Shown here one piece after another: positions 8,673 through 19,362 of a DNA stretch of 64,000 bases. This stretch comes from Paraphysomonas bandaiensis. Taxonomy: Eukaryota > Chrysophyceae. The first letter of the stretch is position 1; each line of letters begins with the position of its first letter. The notes under the pieces were generated by a model. It saw only the letters and a list, made by a program, of their open reading frames with translations. It did no database searches and had not been told where the DNA came from. A program made the translations under genes and the position numbers. The stretch covers positions 275,522-339,521 of the forward strand of contig CBFFRP010000373.1 of NCBI GenBank assembly GCA_965644295.1. Reading direction: 5' to 3'.

Positions 8673-11667
8673 GTGGGGGTTCATCGCTTTCTTCGTGGAA
8701 AGGAGATTGTATTGAGATGCTTGACTGAGAGAGAGGAGATGACTAGGCGTGAGCGAAAGGATTATCTTCGAAACCTGGTTCGCAATTCCATTATCAGTAT
8801 TGACAGGACTGGTAGTGGAGCGCTATACTCAAAGTTTAACTGGAAAGTTGGTGATGTCTCTCAAGGTCAAGTAGAGGGCGTGTGCAAGAATTGTTTCTGC
8901 AGCTGCTATGATGTCTCGTCGTCTCATATTGATACATTGATAAAGTGAGGTGAAGAAGGGCGTCAGCCAAACAGCCCGCAAGCTAAGCGACAGGACGTCG
9001 TGTTTGCAGATTTTACCTCAATTGCGCCGTGTTGCTATGGCTCATGGTATTCATCTGACAAAGCAACAAGTAGCTGCGGCTGCATTACCTAACAGCCCTC
9101 ATGTGTTGACTTGTTATGGGTGGTTATGCACGTACTTTCGACTGACCGGGGACTACATTCCCAACAGTGGGGGAGAGATTCACCTGGAGCCCATTAAAAT
9201 AGTCCATGTATACGATGAGTACCACACTGATATGATGAATGCGGGAATTTTTCCTGTACATGTTGACATGTTTGCCAATATTTGGATGAAGTGCTTTGAT
9301 TATGTTAAGATCCGGGAGTTCAAGTCTGTATCTGGAAAGTGCAAGACCTGCGAGGCTCTTAGTTCACTGCGTCGAACTTTTAAATCGGAGCGCGAGCGGG
9401 AGTACGTCACCATGATGCATGCCCTCCATCGCACTGGATATATGGGAGAACGGCAAATGTATGCCGAGCGCCGGAACCAAGCCATAATGCAGAAGTCGAA
9501 ATTTATTTCCACGATTTCGGACGGCATGGCACAAGGACACAACCAGCTGCCCCATTTAGCCAACACAAATCAGTGGGCCCCGAAGGAGGCACTGCCTCAG
9601 CACCTCCAAGGTATACTCAATCATAATCGCGGGATGACTATTTATCGCACTTTCCACACGATCAACAACTGTGCAAATGTGGCGGTACATTCGTATCTCC
9701 TCCAGCTTGAGCAGATTATAGAGGTGGAAGGGAAGCTTCCAGACACAGTGTATCACCAAATAGACGGTGGATCGGAGAACACTGCTAAGGCATGGTTTGC
9801 ACTGTGTGAGCTCATTGTGGCAAGGCGGTTATGCAAGCGACTGGTGCTGACGCGGCTAATGGTCGGCCACACCCACGAAGATATAGATTCTAAGTTTGGA
9901 ATTCTCTGGAAGCGAATACGGAATCGCTTTGTGTACTCTCCGCAGCAGTATGAACACCAGATTATTACCGGACTGTCCACTAAGAAGCACAAATGCAACG
10001 TAGTGGATTTGATAGCTATTCCCGACTACAAGGCGCTTTTAGATAATTATGTTGATCCTTCGTTTGCCCCCATGACCAAGAACGATAAGACTCAGCTGCA
10101 GTGGGTATTTGAGGCAGTGACACCAGATGACACTTATTTTACCAATGGTGTCCGTGTGATGTATCGTGCCTATGCTGCAGAGGAGCATGTCAGCGTGTTC
10201 AAGGATTCCACGAAGCAATGCGGAATACATGCAAAGGTGGCAGATGTTTTCTGGTATCCCCACAAGAATCGCAAAGAAGGCATTATGGTGGACGGAATGA
10301 AGATATTGACTGCAATGCCAAACCAACGTCCGGCGCCTTACCCCTTTGTCCCAGGATCTCGTGCCTTACTTGATGACGTTATGGTTAAAGTTGAAACTGA
10401 GCTGAAGTCTATACATCCGACTATATTTAATGAGTGGAAGTTGTGGGAAGCAAGGATGCCTAAGTCAGACAATGTAAACGAGTACCTTGCAGATGGACAC
10501 CCCATGCGTTTTCCGCTGGGTCATATACTATTCAGTGATGAGCCTCCAGACCCTGCTCCAATAGAACCCTTACACGAGTCAGCTTTTTCAGAGCTACAGC
10601 GCATGCGAACCACTGATTGTGTTAAGTGGTCTCGTTGGGGGCATGACCGAGAGGATCACTCCACTGAAAACCATGCTCGTGTGGAATGGTGTTATATTGG
10701 TGGGGAGCGAATAGAGCAGAACGCGTTACCGTTACAGCCGAAGGTCTTTCGCAAGTGGAAGGAGCGGTCCATGTTGAAAGACGACGAGTTGCCAGGTGCC
10801 ACGTTTGTCCTAGCAAGACGTCGCCCCCACGACCCCGCTTCGCTATTCGACAGAGAGGGGCAGGTTTTTTCTCTGCGAAATGGCACGCAAAAGCGAGTTT
10901 ACTGGAAGTTTAGCCGAAATTCTATTGTTATCAATAACGACTCCGCTAACTCACTGCAGTCAAATTTGGATGCTGGACTTTGGAAACTTGGTAGATTGGA
11001 AGCCCCGTCGGATCAGGTCCCTGTCGACTATGCTCTAGATGATACAGAAGTGAATGACGCGGCCGCCGGGCCTCCTGTTGTGCCACTTGCTGCTGATAGT
11101 AATCGTGGAACTGGTCGCGAGGGAGTCCAACGAGGAGGTGGTAGAGGCCGTGGTAGAGGGCGTAGAAGGAATCGGCGTGTTGTGGAGTCGGACTCCAGTG
11201 ATAACGAAGAGAGCGCCGAGGAGGTGCCGGAAGACGACGCAGAGAGTGTGCCGGAAGACGACACAGAGAGCGAGCCGGAAGACGACACAGAGAGCGAGCC
11301 GGATAGTGATAACGTAGACAACTGCAGTGGCTCAGCGAGTGATGCTAGCAGTTCGGATGATGAAGTCGGAGTATCGTTTGAAGTAGGCAACAAAGTGAGG
11401 AATATCAGAGGTCTGAATGGTGTAGTTACTGCTGTTGTTGGTAAGTTGTATGATGTGAAGTACACTGATGGGCGCACCGATAGATTAAAGCGCAATCAGT
11501 TGAAAGCACCTGTAGTTAGAAAGAGTTCTGCGCCTAGATTGTCGTCTGCTGGGAACTACTCAATAATTGCACATGCAGACCAGTGGGTTGATAGTAGTAG
11601 TATTAGGGCAGACAACGTAGTTACTGGTAAAAGGAAACGTGCTGTTGGTGTGTCCTATAAAACCTAA
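8673..11667 (+). CDS. DUF7869-like DDE transposase, with one +1 frameshift
   Basis: Two frames join at about 8945: frame one (8673-8947) carries the N-terminus with VCKNCFCSCYDVSS, and frame two (8950-11667) the remaining 905 codons. The sequence is continuous across the join if one base at TGA (8946-8948) is skipped. Candidate catalytic acidic residues are in STISDGMAQ, YHQIDGGSEN and MVGHTHEDIDSKFG; the last is the hallmark of DUF7869-type proteins, which I recall as transposase-like. The C-terminus has an Arg/Gly-rich stretch, an acidic tandem repeat of about 8 residues (PEDDTESE), and an agenet/Tudor-like module near FEVGNKVRNIRGLNGVV. The last about 25 residues recur in the short element at 12389. 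Function as the transposase is inferred from the motifs and the element structure. The start is uncertain: an upstream exon is likely, because 8673 begins with GTG after a splice-acceptor-like CACAG. Confidence 0.75.
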
Positions 11668-11803
11668 ATATTTATTAACACTACTGTACTAGTGCATTCA
11701 AGCACTTTTAGAACCATTCTACAAAAATTCTTAAAAGTCTAGTAAAATCTACTAGATTTTCCCAAATTTTTGAAAATTTCCCACGTTTGCATATTGTTTA
11801 CTT

Positions 11804-12388
11804 TGAAAACGACGACTCCGACCAGTTTACAGATTATAAAGACACTGGTCCACTACAACAGAAAGGACGAGACTTCGGAGGAGTCGGATATCCAACTAAC
11901 GACGAAACGAACTTCGCTTTTGATCAAGAAGCCGGAATGGGAACCCTTGATTCTGGCTGCACAGTCTCCATCACACCTGAAGCCGGATACATCACCAATT
12001 ATGAGGAATGCCTCACCGACATTCAAACAGCTAAGTCAGGATCGACTATGACCTCTTCACATGGAAGACTTGGTATTATCCCCAAGTTCAAGCACGTGGA
12101 CCATGCTTCAAGGACACTCGTGTCCATCAGCCAATTAGATGACCTAGGGTATAAAATCTTGTTCGGAAACCAATCAGTTGAGATATATAAAGATGAAATA
12201 CTGCTATCAAAGGGTAAGAGAGTTGGAGGCCTATACGAAATTCCGCTAACAGACCTCGGAACTCCTATTGACGAATCCCACCTTGCTTCAACTGCTTCAG
12301 GCCCACTCGCAACTCTAGCACATAAGAGATTGGCACATTCTTCAATTGGACTCATACAGAAAGCTGTACAATCGAAATTAGTAACGGA
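11804..12388 (+). pseudogene. Copia A protease region
   Basis: Copia A resumes after the large transposon. The aspartic protease motif is TLDSGCTVSIT near 11946-11978. Further conserved segments are SISQLDDLGY and GGLYEIPL, then LAHKRLAHSS, the start of the integrase zinc-binding region. It matches copia B (51.9-51.4 kb) at about 80-85%. It ends at CGG (12386-12388), the target duplication of the next insertion. Confidence 0.87.
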
Positions 12389-12981
12389 AGTAAACATTAT
12401 GCAATATCGTGGGATTTTTTTTTCCCACGTTTTTAGGAGTATTTGAGGAGTATTTCTCGTATACCGGTATATTGTACTATACTATACTGCTGCAGTATTG
12501 TGTATGTATTCGTTTGTACGAGTAGTACTCTATGCGCATAGAGGTGTATGTATGTGTGTGAGGAGGATATTTGAATTCTTGTGCACAGATCAGCACACAC
12601 ATACTCACACCACAGCACATGACATACATATACATGATACCATCATAGCACAGACTCCTCTGGTACGTAAGTTGTATATTAAATCACAAGTGGCTAGAAA
12701 CAATGTAGCTACGACTAGAGGGCAATGACTGCTGGCATCATGATGATCAATGGGTTGACAGTGGTAGTATGAGGGCAGGTAACGTGGTTGCTGGTAAGCA
12801 AAAAGGCGCTTCTGTTACATCCTATGAGACTTAAAATTATAATAAAATTAATATTTTTTGTTGTCTCTAACCCTAATACCACAAATAGAATTGTTTCTTT
12901 AACATTTCTACTTAAATACTGTAAATACTCCTAAATTTCCCAAAATATCGTAAAATTCCCACGTTTGCATAATGTTTACTT
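12389..12981 (+). mobile_element. 593 bp non-autonomous DNA transposon, relative of the 6.2-11.8 kb element
   Basis: Inverted terminal repeats AAGTAAACATTATGCAA at the left and its complement at the right, continuing to GTGGGA/TCCCAC. The flanks carry a perfect 3 bp duplication, CGG (12386-12388 and 12982-12984); removing element plus one copy restores the copia frame as in copia B. The right half (about 12719-12836) still encodes the last about 30 residues of a transposase, DDQWVDSGSMRAGNVVAG and onward, clearly related to but different from the C-terminus of the large element. So it is an internal-deletion derivative of a sister autonomous family. A second copy, split by an inversion, lies at 32544-32809 and 34701-35029. 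Confidence 0.9.
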
Positions 12982-15900
12982 CGGGTATTAAGTTAACGAA
13001 GTCGGAGATGAATGCTACTTCTTTACCGGGTGGCCTATGTGATGGTTGTGCTAGTGGTAAATCTCATCGCCGAAAACATAGACACGCTATCAGACAAATG
13101 CTGCTCAAGCGTGTAAGAAGAGCAAATGAGCTGGGGGAGCTAGTAGTAGCCGATTTTTCTGGACCCCATGCACCAGAGGCAATCATTACTGGCAACCGTT
13201 ACATACTCGGGATGACAGATGTAGCTTCCAGACACCAATGGGACTCCTACGGACCAACGAGAGATGAAGATTTTGTCATCCAATCCATCCAGAAAGTTGT
13301 TATGTATCTACATAGTAAAGGCAAACGCCTACAACATTATCATGCGGATGGCGGGAAGGAACTGGTATCAAGAAAAGTTCTAGAGTATCTTCAATCAATA
13401 GGGGCTACATGGACTTTCAACTCCCCGTATACCCCCGAGGATAACCCATTCCAAGAGCGATCATTGCGGACAACAAAAGAACGAGCACTCAGCAGCCTTA
13501 TCGACTCTGGACTCCCACCGAATTTCTGGGAACAAGCCTCAAAGGCGACAATACACATCAAGAACAGGTTACCGTGTCAAACAGCTAAAGGATTTATGTC
13601 TCCACTTCAGTTTATCGAAAACGAAATACCAGACTTGAGTTATGCCAGAATATGGGGATGTAAATGCTTTGTGAATATCGATTCCAGTCTCCGAAAGAAC
13701 AACTGGGACAGACATAGCTGGCCTGGGTATTTTATGGGCTATCGAGAGGATGGTCCTGGATATATAGTCTTTGTTCCCGCATTAAGAGACTTTTTGTTAT
13801 ATATCAGGACATGCATTTTTCAACGAATGTGTTCCACCTGCGGATAAGAGATATTTTAAGGAGATAAATGAGACCTTCAGAGAGAATGAGACCTCCAGGA
13901 CAGTAGGAAGTTTCAAATATCTCATAGGTCTAGCACATGATGTAGATCCAGACGATGGATTAACATATGTAACGACTCAAATAAAGCTCAGAAAAGGACT
14001 AATCGCAGCGTATCGTGGTCTAGTGGACAACAGCGGTGACACTACACGCCTCATCCAGCTCACGACCCCATTCATGCTGCAGACGTCGAAAAGTACACTG
14101 AAGAATACATAGAACTCAAAGAAGTTGGTCTCAAATGTAGTAATTCTCGATCGAAAACCCCAATAAATAAATCCAGCAAATCAGATCGAGACCCCGATAC
14201 AGTTAATGGATCTCCAGCGCCAGCCGCTACTTCCAGGGGGAGTTGCGTGAATCTAAGACATCATGATGCCGCGCAGGAGAGAATCAGCAGCCAATGTCAT
14301 CGGAATGAACCTACCCACTCCGATGCAAAGATAGCGAAGACTCGCCCTTCGAAACAATTCAATGGGAATCTAGTGCCGAATCCGGCACCACACAGTCAAG
14401 TGGATCGTGTGTGTCAGCGTGTGGCCAAACGCTGTTACAAGCCTGCTGATTCATCGGGAGATTGGGAAAATCAAGATACACCTGAAGGGCCAAGTAAGGT
14501 CCGTGCTACAGCAAAACAACAATTTTTAGCTGGTAAAAAGAGTGTTCTCCGAAGCAAGAGAATGGCCAGGAAACGGGTAATTGTAAATATACACAAACTA
14601 GGTGATGGTGTATATACATGTGATGTAAATGCTAAACATGTAGTAAATCATATGGCACATGACACACAATGTATATTATCAAAATTACATACAAACAATA
14701 TTGATATTGTTATGCATGCTATCAGTAATTGCGATGACATTGACGAGCTAACCGATACACCAAAGAGTGTTCAAGATGCTATTTCAGGTAAATATATAAA
14801 CAGCAGTGGATCGATGCTATTAACAGAGAAATATCCACTCTTCAGAGGAAAGGATGCTGGAGATACACTGCGTTACCACCTGGAGCAAGAGCCATAAAGG
14901 GGAAACTCATATTCAAAATAAAAATAAAACAGAATGATATCAAAATCAAGGCTCGACTGGTCGCACAGGGTTTTACTCAAATCCAAGGCATCGATTACAA
15001 TGATACATAATACAGCCCCGTCGCGAAGGCTACATCACTACGTACAATTATTGCCCTATCGACCATTATGAGACTCAAATTGCACCAAATCGATTTCACA
15101 ACTGCGTACATCAATGCTGATCTCGAAGAGGACATATACATGCATCCCCCTCCTGGCATGGACGTCCCTGACGGAAAAGTCCTCAAACTGATGAAAAGCA
15201 TCTATGGTCTAAAGCAAGTAGGTCTTAACTGGTATAAGTGCTGTACAAATTTTATGCTAGATATGGGTTTCACCAGACTAATATCTGACCCGTGTATATT
15301 CAAAAAGCAGATTAATGGCAGGATTATGCTAATAGCCATGTATGTGGATGATATTATTATAGCATCCACATCCGACACTGATATTCAACAATTCAAAGAC
15401 CATTTATCCAAAAAGTTCGAAATTACGGATCTCGGACTCTTAGATTACTACTTGGGCATTTCTATCCATCAAGACTTTGACAAGAATATCACGACTCTCA
15501 GTCAGGAGCAGTATGTCAGAAAACTACTGGACAAATTCAATATGTCCAACTGTAAACCCATGTCAACACCTATGTTACTGTCTTTCAACTATGATTTACA
15601 TGAATACAATCATCTTTCAGAGTCAAATCAAAGTTATGTTCAGAATTTCCCCTACAAGGAGCTCATAGGTTCCCTGATGTATCTAGCTGTATGCACTCGA
15701 CCGGATATTGCCTACGCAGTCAATACTCTTGCCAGATTTTCTGATATGCCTAATCTAACTACCTGTGTAATGCTGCGTTACATGTTCTTAGCTATCTCAA
15801 AGGCACTGCTAAGCAAGGATTGATATATTCTGGATCCCACATAACATTGTCAGGATACTGCGATAGCGATTGGGCACGATGTCACCTCACTCGACGGTCC

Positions 15901-16378
15901 ACTACAGCTTTTACATTCTTCATAGGTAATTGTCTTATATCATGGCAATATCTCGATTACAGACAACTGTGGCATTGTCATCTACTGAAGCTGAGTATAT
16001 GGCTTTATCGTCAGCAGCTCAGGAAGCTCTTTATTATCAGAAATTGGTTTCAAACTTCCATTCTCAACAACTATTTGGTGCGATAATAAAGGTGCGGTCC
16101 AATTATGTTACAATCCTACTCATCATCGACGTACAAAACATATCGCGATTCGATACCACTTCATCCGTGAACACATTGCGGAGAACATTTTGACTGTGGA
16201 TCATATATCCACAAAGTCAATGTTAGCCGACCTCCTTACGAAACCACTAGGAACAAATAACTTCCGCACATTGCGAACTACATTGATGGGGGGAGCTGGG
16301 TTCGACATCCCATCCAGCAGCAACAGGAAGCGATCAACAACCTCAGAGACACCTAAATCACAATTACCAAGCCACTAG
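12982..16378 (+). pseudogene. Copia A integrase - reverse transcriptase - RNase H
   Basis: The integrase zinc region ends in LCDGCASGKSH; the core shows VVADFSGPH, HYHADGGKEL and NPFQER, i.e. the D-D-E set (about 13030-13845). The reverse transcriptase (15000-15800) has FTTAYINADLEEDIY and the intact catalytic box MYVDDIIIAS. RNase H follows to about 16250. Several lesions are visible: a frame break near 13800, one near 14060, TAA at 15007-15009 between the integrase-RT linker and YSPVAK, a missing segment near 15775, and a frame shift near 16035. The TAA and the RNase H shift are shared with copia B, so they predate the duplication that made the two copies. Confidence 0.9.
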
Positions 16379-17474
16379 CGACCTAGGTGGCTAGTTTGAG
16401 TTACACGGAGTTTTTACCATTTTTTTTCTTTTATTCAATACATGATGCTGGACTAGAAGGATGGTCTCACAATATGGCATCTCTGCAGTTCGCTTATTAT
16501 TGGCTAGTGACTGCTACTCTGGTTTTTACTCTCAGTGTGTATATAAGTTCATATTCTCTCTATTATCTACGGTTCACTGATTATTTCATTGTGGGGGCGT
16601 ATTAGGATTCAGCTTAATACATGATTGTATCTGTGAATGATAATATTCAATGAAATATACCATGAGCTGAATTAGAGAGGGTATCTGTCGAAGATACGTG
16701 ATCGTCATCATAACGTCGTCATTATCAGTTACACTTCTAACTATTCCGTTGTGCATGATAGTACGTTCTATATTGTTATTCATAATTTTTACTCTATCGT
16801 GTTCATTACTTACACTCTAATAATCACAACATTGTTTTACTATTATAAAGATCAATTCTTTATTATATATCAATTCATTGCAGTATATTGTTATTGGCCT
16901 TTAAGATATTATTATCATCTATTTTTGCTGGTAATAAATTGTTACCGCCCCCTGCTGTTGTGTATACATACTAATGAAATTCTTTCTATGAAAGATATGA
17001 GATATTAATATATCACTATTGCTCGTTATCGTTAAAATTAAGAAACATATGTAATCTAAAGCAAATTAACACAGACATACATAAATAATCTATTTTACCA
17101 TATCAGACCGCAATATAGCTATCATATATATATGAGTTGACATAAACAGGGGGAAGTCACAGCATGGTCTTGTTTAGAGACAGAGTGCACATATGTTCAT
17201 GTAGTGGATATAGGAGGGGAAGCATCATTCATTTGTGTATATTACGAAAAGTTGATGGTTCGCTTTTCAAGAACATCCATAAGGATACGTCACTTTGGTG
17301 GCTTTACTTAATAAGTTAGGGTTAATTACAGAATCTATCATCCGAGATATCAATACTAGCGATGGAGATGTCTGTCGAAGCTTAGAATTCCAACTTTATT
17401 CCTTCCATGTAGATTTGCTATAGTGTTTAAGTTTATAAGCTATAGTCGATTACTAACATACTGTTCGCAACATT
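13616..17474 (+). repeat. Arm 1 of a 3.85 kb inverted segmental duplication
   Basis: From the integrase core of copia A through its LTR and about 600 bp of non-LTR flank, the sequence is nearly identical (by eye well above 95%) to the reverse complement of 46836-50700. Upstream of about 13616 the two copia copies drop to about 80-85%. The match ends sharply after GTTCGCAACATTA. Because flanking DNA is included, this arm arose by duplication and not by two independent insertions. Confidence 0.88.
16598..16864 (+). repeat. 3' LTR of copia A
   Basis: About 267 bp, starting after the purine-rich tract TGTGGGGGC and ending TTCTTTATT. It matches both LTRs of copia B (47456-47724 and 52965-53232, inverted). 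Boundaries are set by the copia B 5' LTR, whose end abuts a primer-binding-like TGGTAGC. The ends do not show textbook TG...CA, so they are accurate only to a few bases. Confidence 0.75.
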
Positions 17475-19362
17475 AGTATCACCTATAGCGTCGTTCACCA
17501 TTCAATCTCGAATTAACACATCAATCAAAAGAGAAATTACCTTACTTGAACAGCTATGATTAATTGGACACTTTCAAATCAGGTGAGACTTCAGATAGAC
17601 CTGTAAAGAGTATACAAAAAATTTTCTATGTCACGTTTCAACCACAGTCAGAAGACAATACAGATACAAATAATATTTGATCCCACACCAATGCTCTAGG
17701 TTTTACGTACAAAATAATTAGGCTCAGTGTTTGCTTCATCATGAGATATCAGAGATCAACTGTAGTTACACATCACTGCCCAGCATTCAGCACTCAGAAA
17801 GAACACAGACCACAAACAACCTAGAAGTGGTGTCAGTACAGCGCAATCATCTCGTAATTTGAGTATCATATTGCTACAAAGCAATCCGAAGTATCCGAGA
17901 GTAATCATTTTGCGCATCTGTACCACCTCGCAAAAATACAGGAGAACAGACATTGCATGCATGCAGCATCGTGAATTGACACCCAACGGCTGCTTAGCAA
18001 ATGCAACGTGCTTTTAATCCCTGTGTTATTGCATGTTGTGCTTGGTCAAATAATCAATTATGTACTGGGTAAAAGACCATAAACCAGCCAAATCATGAAT
18101 GATGGTGGATGCTCTTGGTACCTGCTGTGTTATGAACTTCTTGGTCAGAAAATCACTGCAAAAAAGGCTTTTTGGAGGTTTCATTTCGGTGTCTATTGTA
18201 CTACCGTCTGTAATACTGCTGTACTGCACGAGAAAATGATACAGAGAAGTGATATACAGCAGAGTATCCAGATAGAGAGTTCAGATGCAGGTTCATTAAC
18301 GCTGTTCATATCAATATATATTTTGGGTAAACTAATTCCCATATATGCCTTGTGTATCTTTGTCATCAGTAGTTGTCTCGGTTTAAGGTCAGCACTTCTT
18401 ATATGCCACATACCGCAGAGTGACTTGTGTTATTGTTTTGGATTGAGAGTAGTGCTCTGAGGGTGTAATGCGCAGGTAGCCAACACTGGCCAACGGTGGT
18501 GCCCCATCCAGAGCTAGACTTCCAGCGAGTTGATAGCTAATGTGGAATAACAATATCATACATAGCCTTCATATATAAAACTTATATGTATATATTACAT
18601 CCCCTCGTATAGTAAATTGAAGGGTGGGCGTAGCCGCTGCAAGGCTACTACTGCAGAGATGAAGGCCCAGGAACTGGTCTATATGCGCTTTCCTAATGAT
18701 TTAACACAAGTAATTGCATGTTATTGCTTTTTACCTGTGGCGTTGTGTTTCTAAGCCTCTTTCGGCTACATTTGTATTTATTTTCTTGACATCATTTTTC
18801 ACTTCCAGAAACACATTACTGTCCTTTGGAATAAGAATTATCAATCAGGTGAAAATGTTAAGCCTTCAATTTTTGAGCGTTTATTTATTTATGTTGTTTC
18901 CAACAGGAACTGCAGCGCTGCACGAACTTTTGATGATTTATCCTTTGCATGGTGTGTGATATATTATGTATAATGTTTGATATATATGTGTTGCTTTGAC
19001 GTATGTTTTGCATTTGTATCCATGATCACCGACCGCAATTACAGTACATTTATAAATTCACTATTATATTTTGTGCTGATATAATAATTATTACCACATT
19101 AATTAATAAAACTAGAAACGGCTCAACAATGAAAAAATAGTTGGTATATATTATTACGGTATAGTGGCTAGATGTTATTTTCAATAACAGCTGCTTCAAG
19201 CATTTGCAAATGAGATATCATCACATCTACTAAATGAACTCCTTCTGGATTGTCAGAATTCCTAAAATATTACCACGCCATTTTAGGATCTGATAAAATT
19301 ATCACCAGGTTTATATTCCTTTGAAAAAACCAAGTCAATTCCAGTAATAAAAAGGAAGACAA
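17475..19362. other. Intergenic region, no gene recognised
   Basis: AT-rich sequence with scattered short frames. A short minus-strand frame (18229-18026, ending ...YLTKHNMQ) follows a pyrimidine-rich acceptor-like CTCGTGCAG and could be a terminal exon, but nothing in it was recognised. The stretch near 18480-18660 is somewhat GC-richer and may be a decayed gene. Confidence 0.3.

Larger units (their letters stand above)
6237..11803 (+). mobile_element. Two-gene DNA transposon (Myb-like protein plus DUF7869-like DDE transposase)
   Basis: A 5567 bp insertion in copia A gag. Deleting it together with one TGA copy (6234-6236 / 11804-11806) gives a continuous copia reading frame that aligns with uninterrupted copia B, so both boundaries are well supported. 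The right end is a terminal repeat whose outward-reading strand starts AAGTAAACAATATGC, shared with elements at 12389, 23185, 32544 and 34701. The left end begins AAG but otherwise lacks that repeat and cuts into the Myb-like gene. Two divergent genes fill the element: the Myb-like protein leftward and the transposase rightward. A Myb-like partner and a 3 bp duplication recall PIF/Harbinger, but the transposase is of a different type. Confidence 0.85.

Noticed and set aside
11028-11495. Minus-strand Ser/Leu-rich frame opposite the transposase C-terminus
   Set aside because: Shadow of the acidic tandem repeat of the transposase; no independent features.
12433-12728. Frames on both strands in the left half of the short transposon, repeated at 34745-35027
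   Set aside because: They recur only because the element recurs; Tyr/Thr/His-rich low-complexity sequence without domain features.
1-17500. tRNA genes suggested by GGTTCGAA-like words
   Set aside because: The words lie in gypsy reverse transcriptase and integrase coding sequence and no cloverleaf can be built around them.
18095-18460. 121-codon plus-strand frame with hydrophobic segments
   Set aside because: No family features, no splice context, and the opposite strand is equally open; chance frame in AT-rich DNA is likely.
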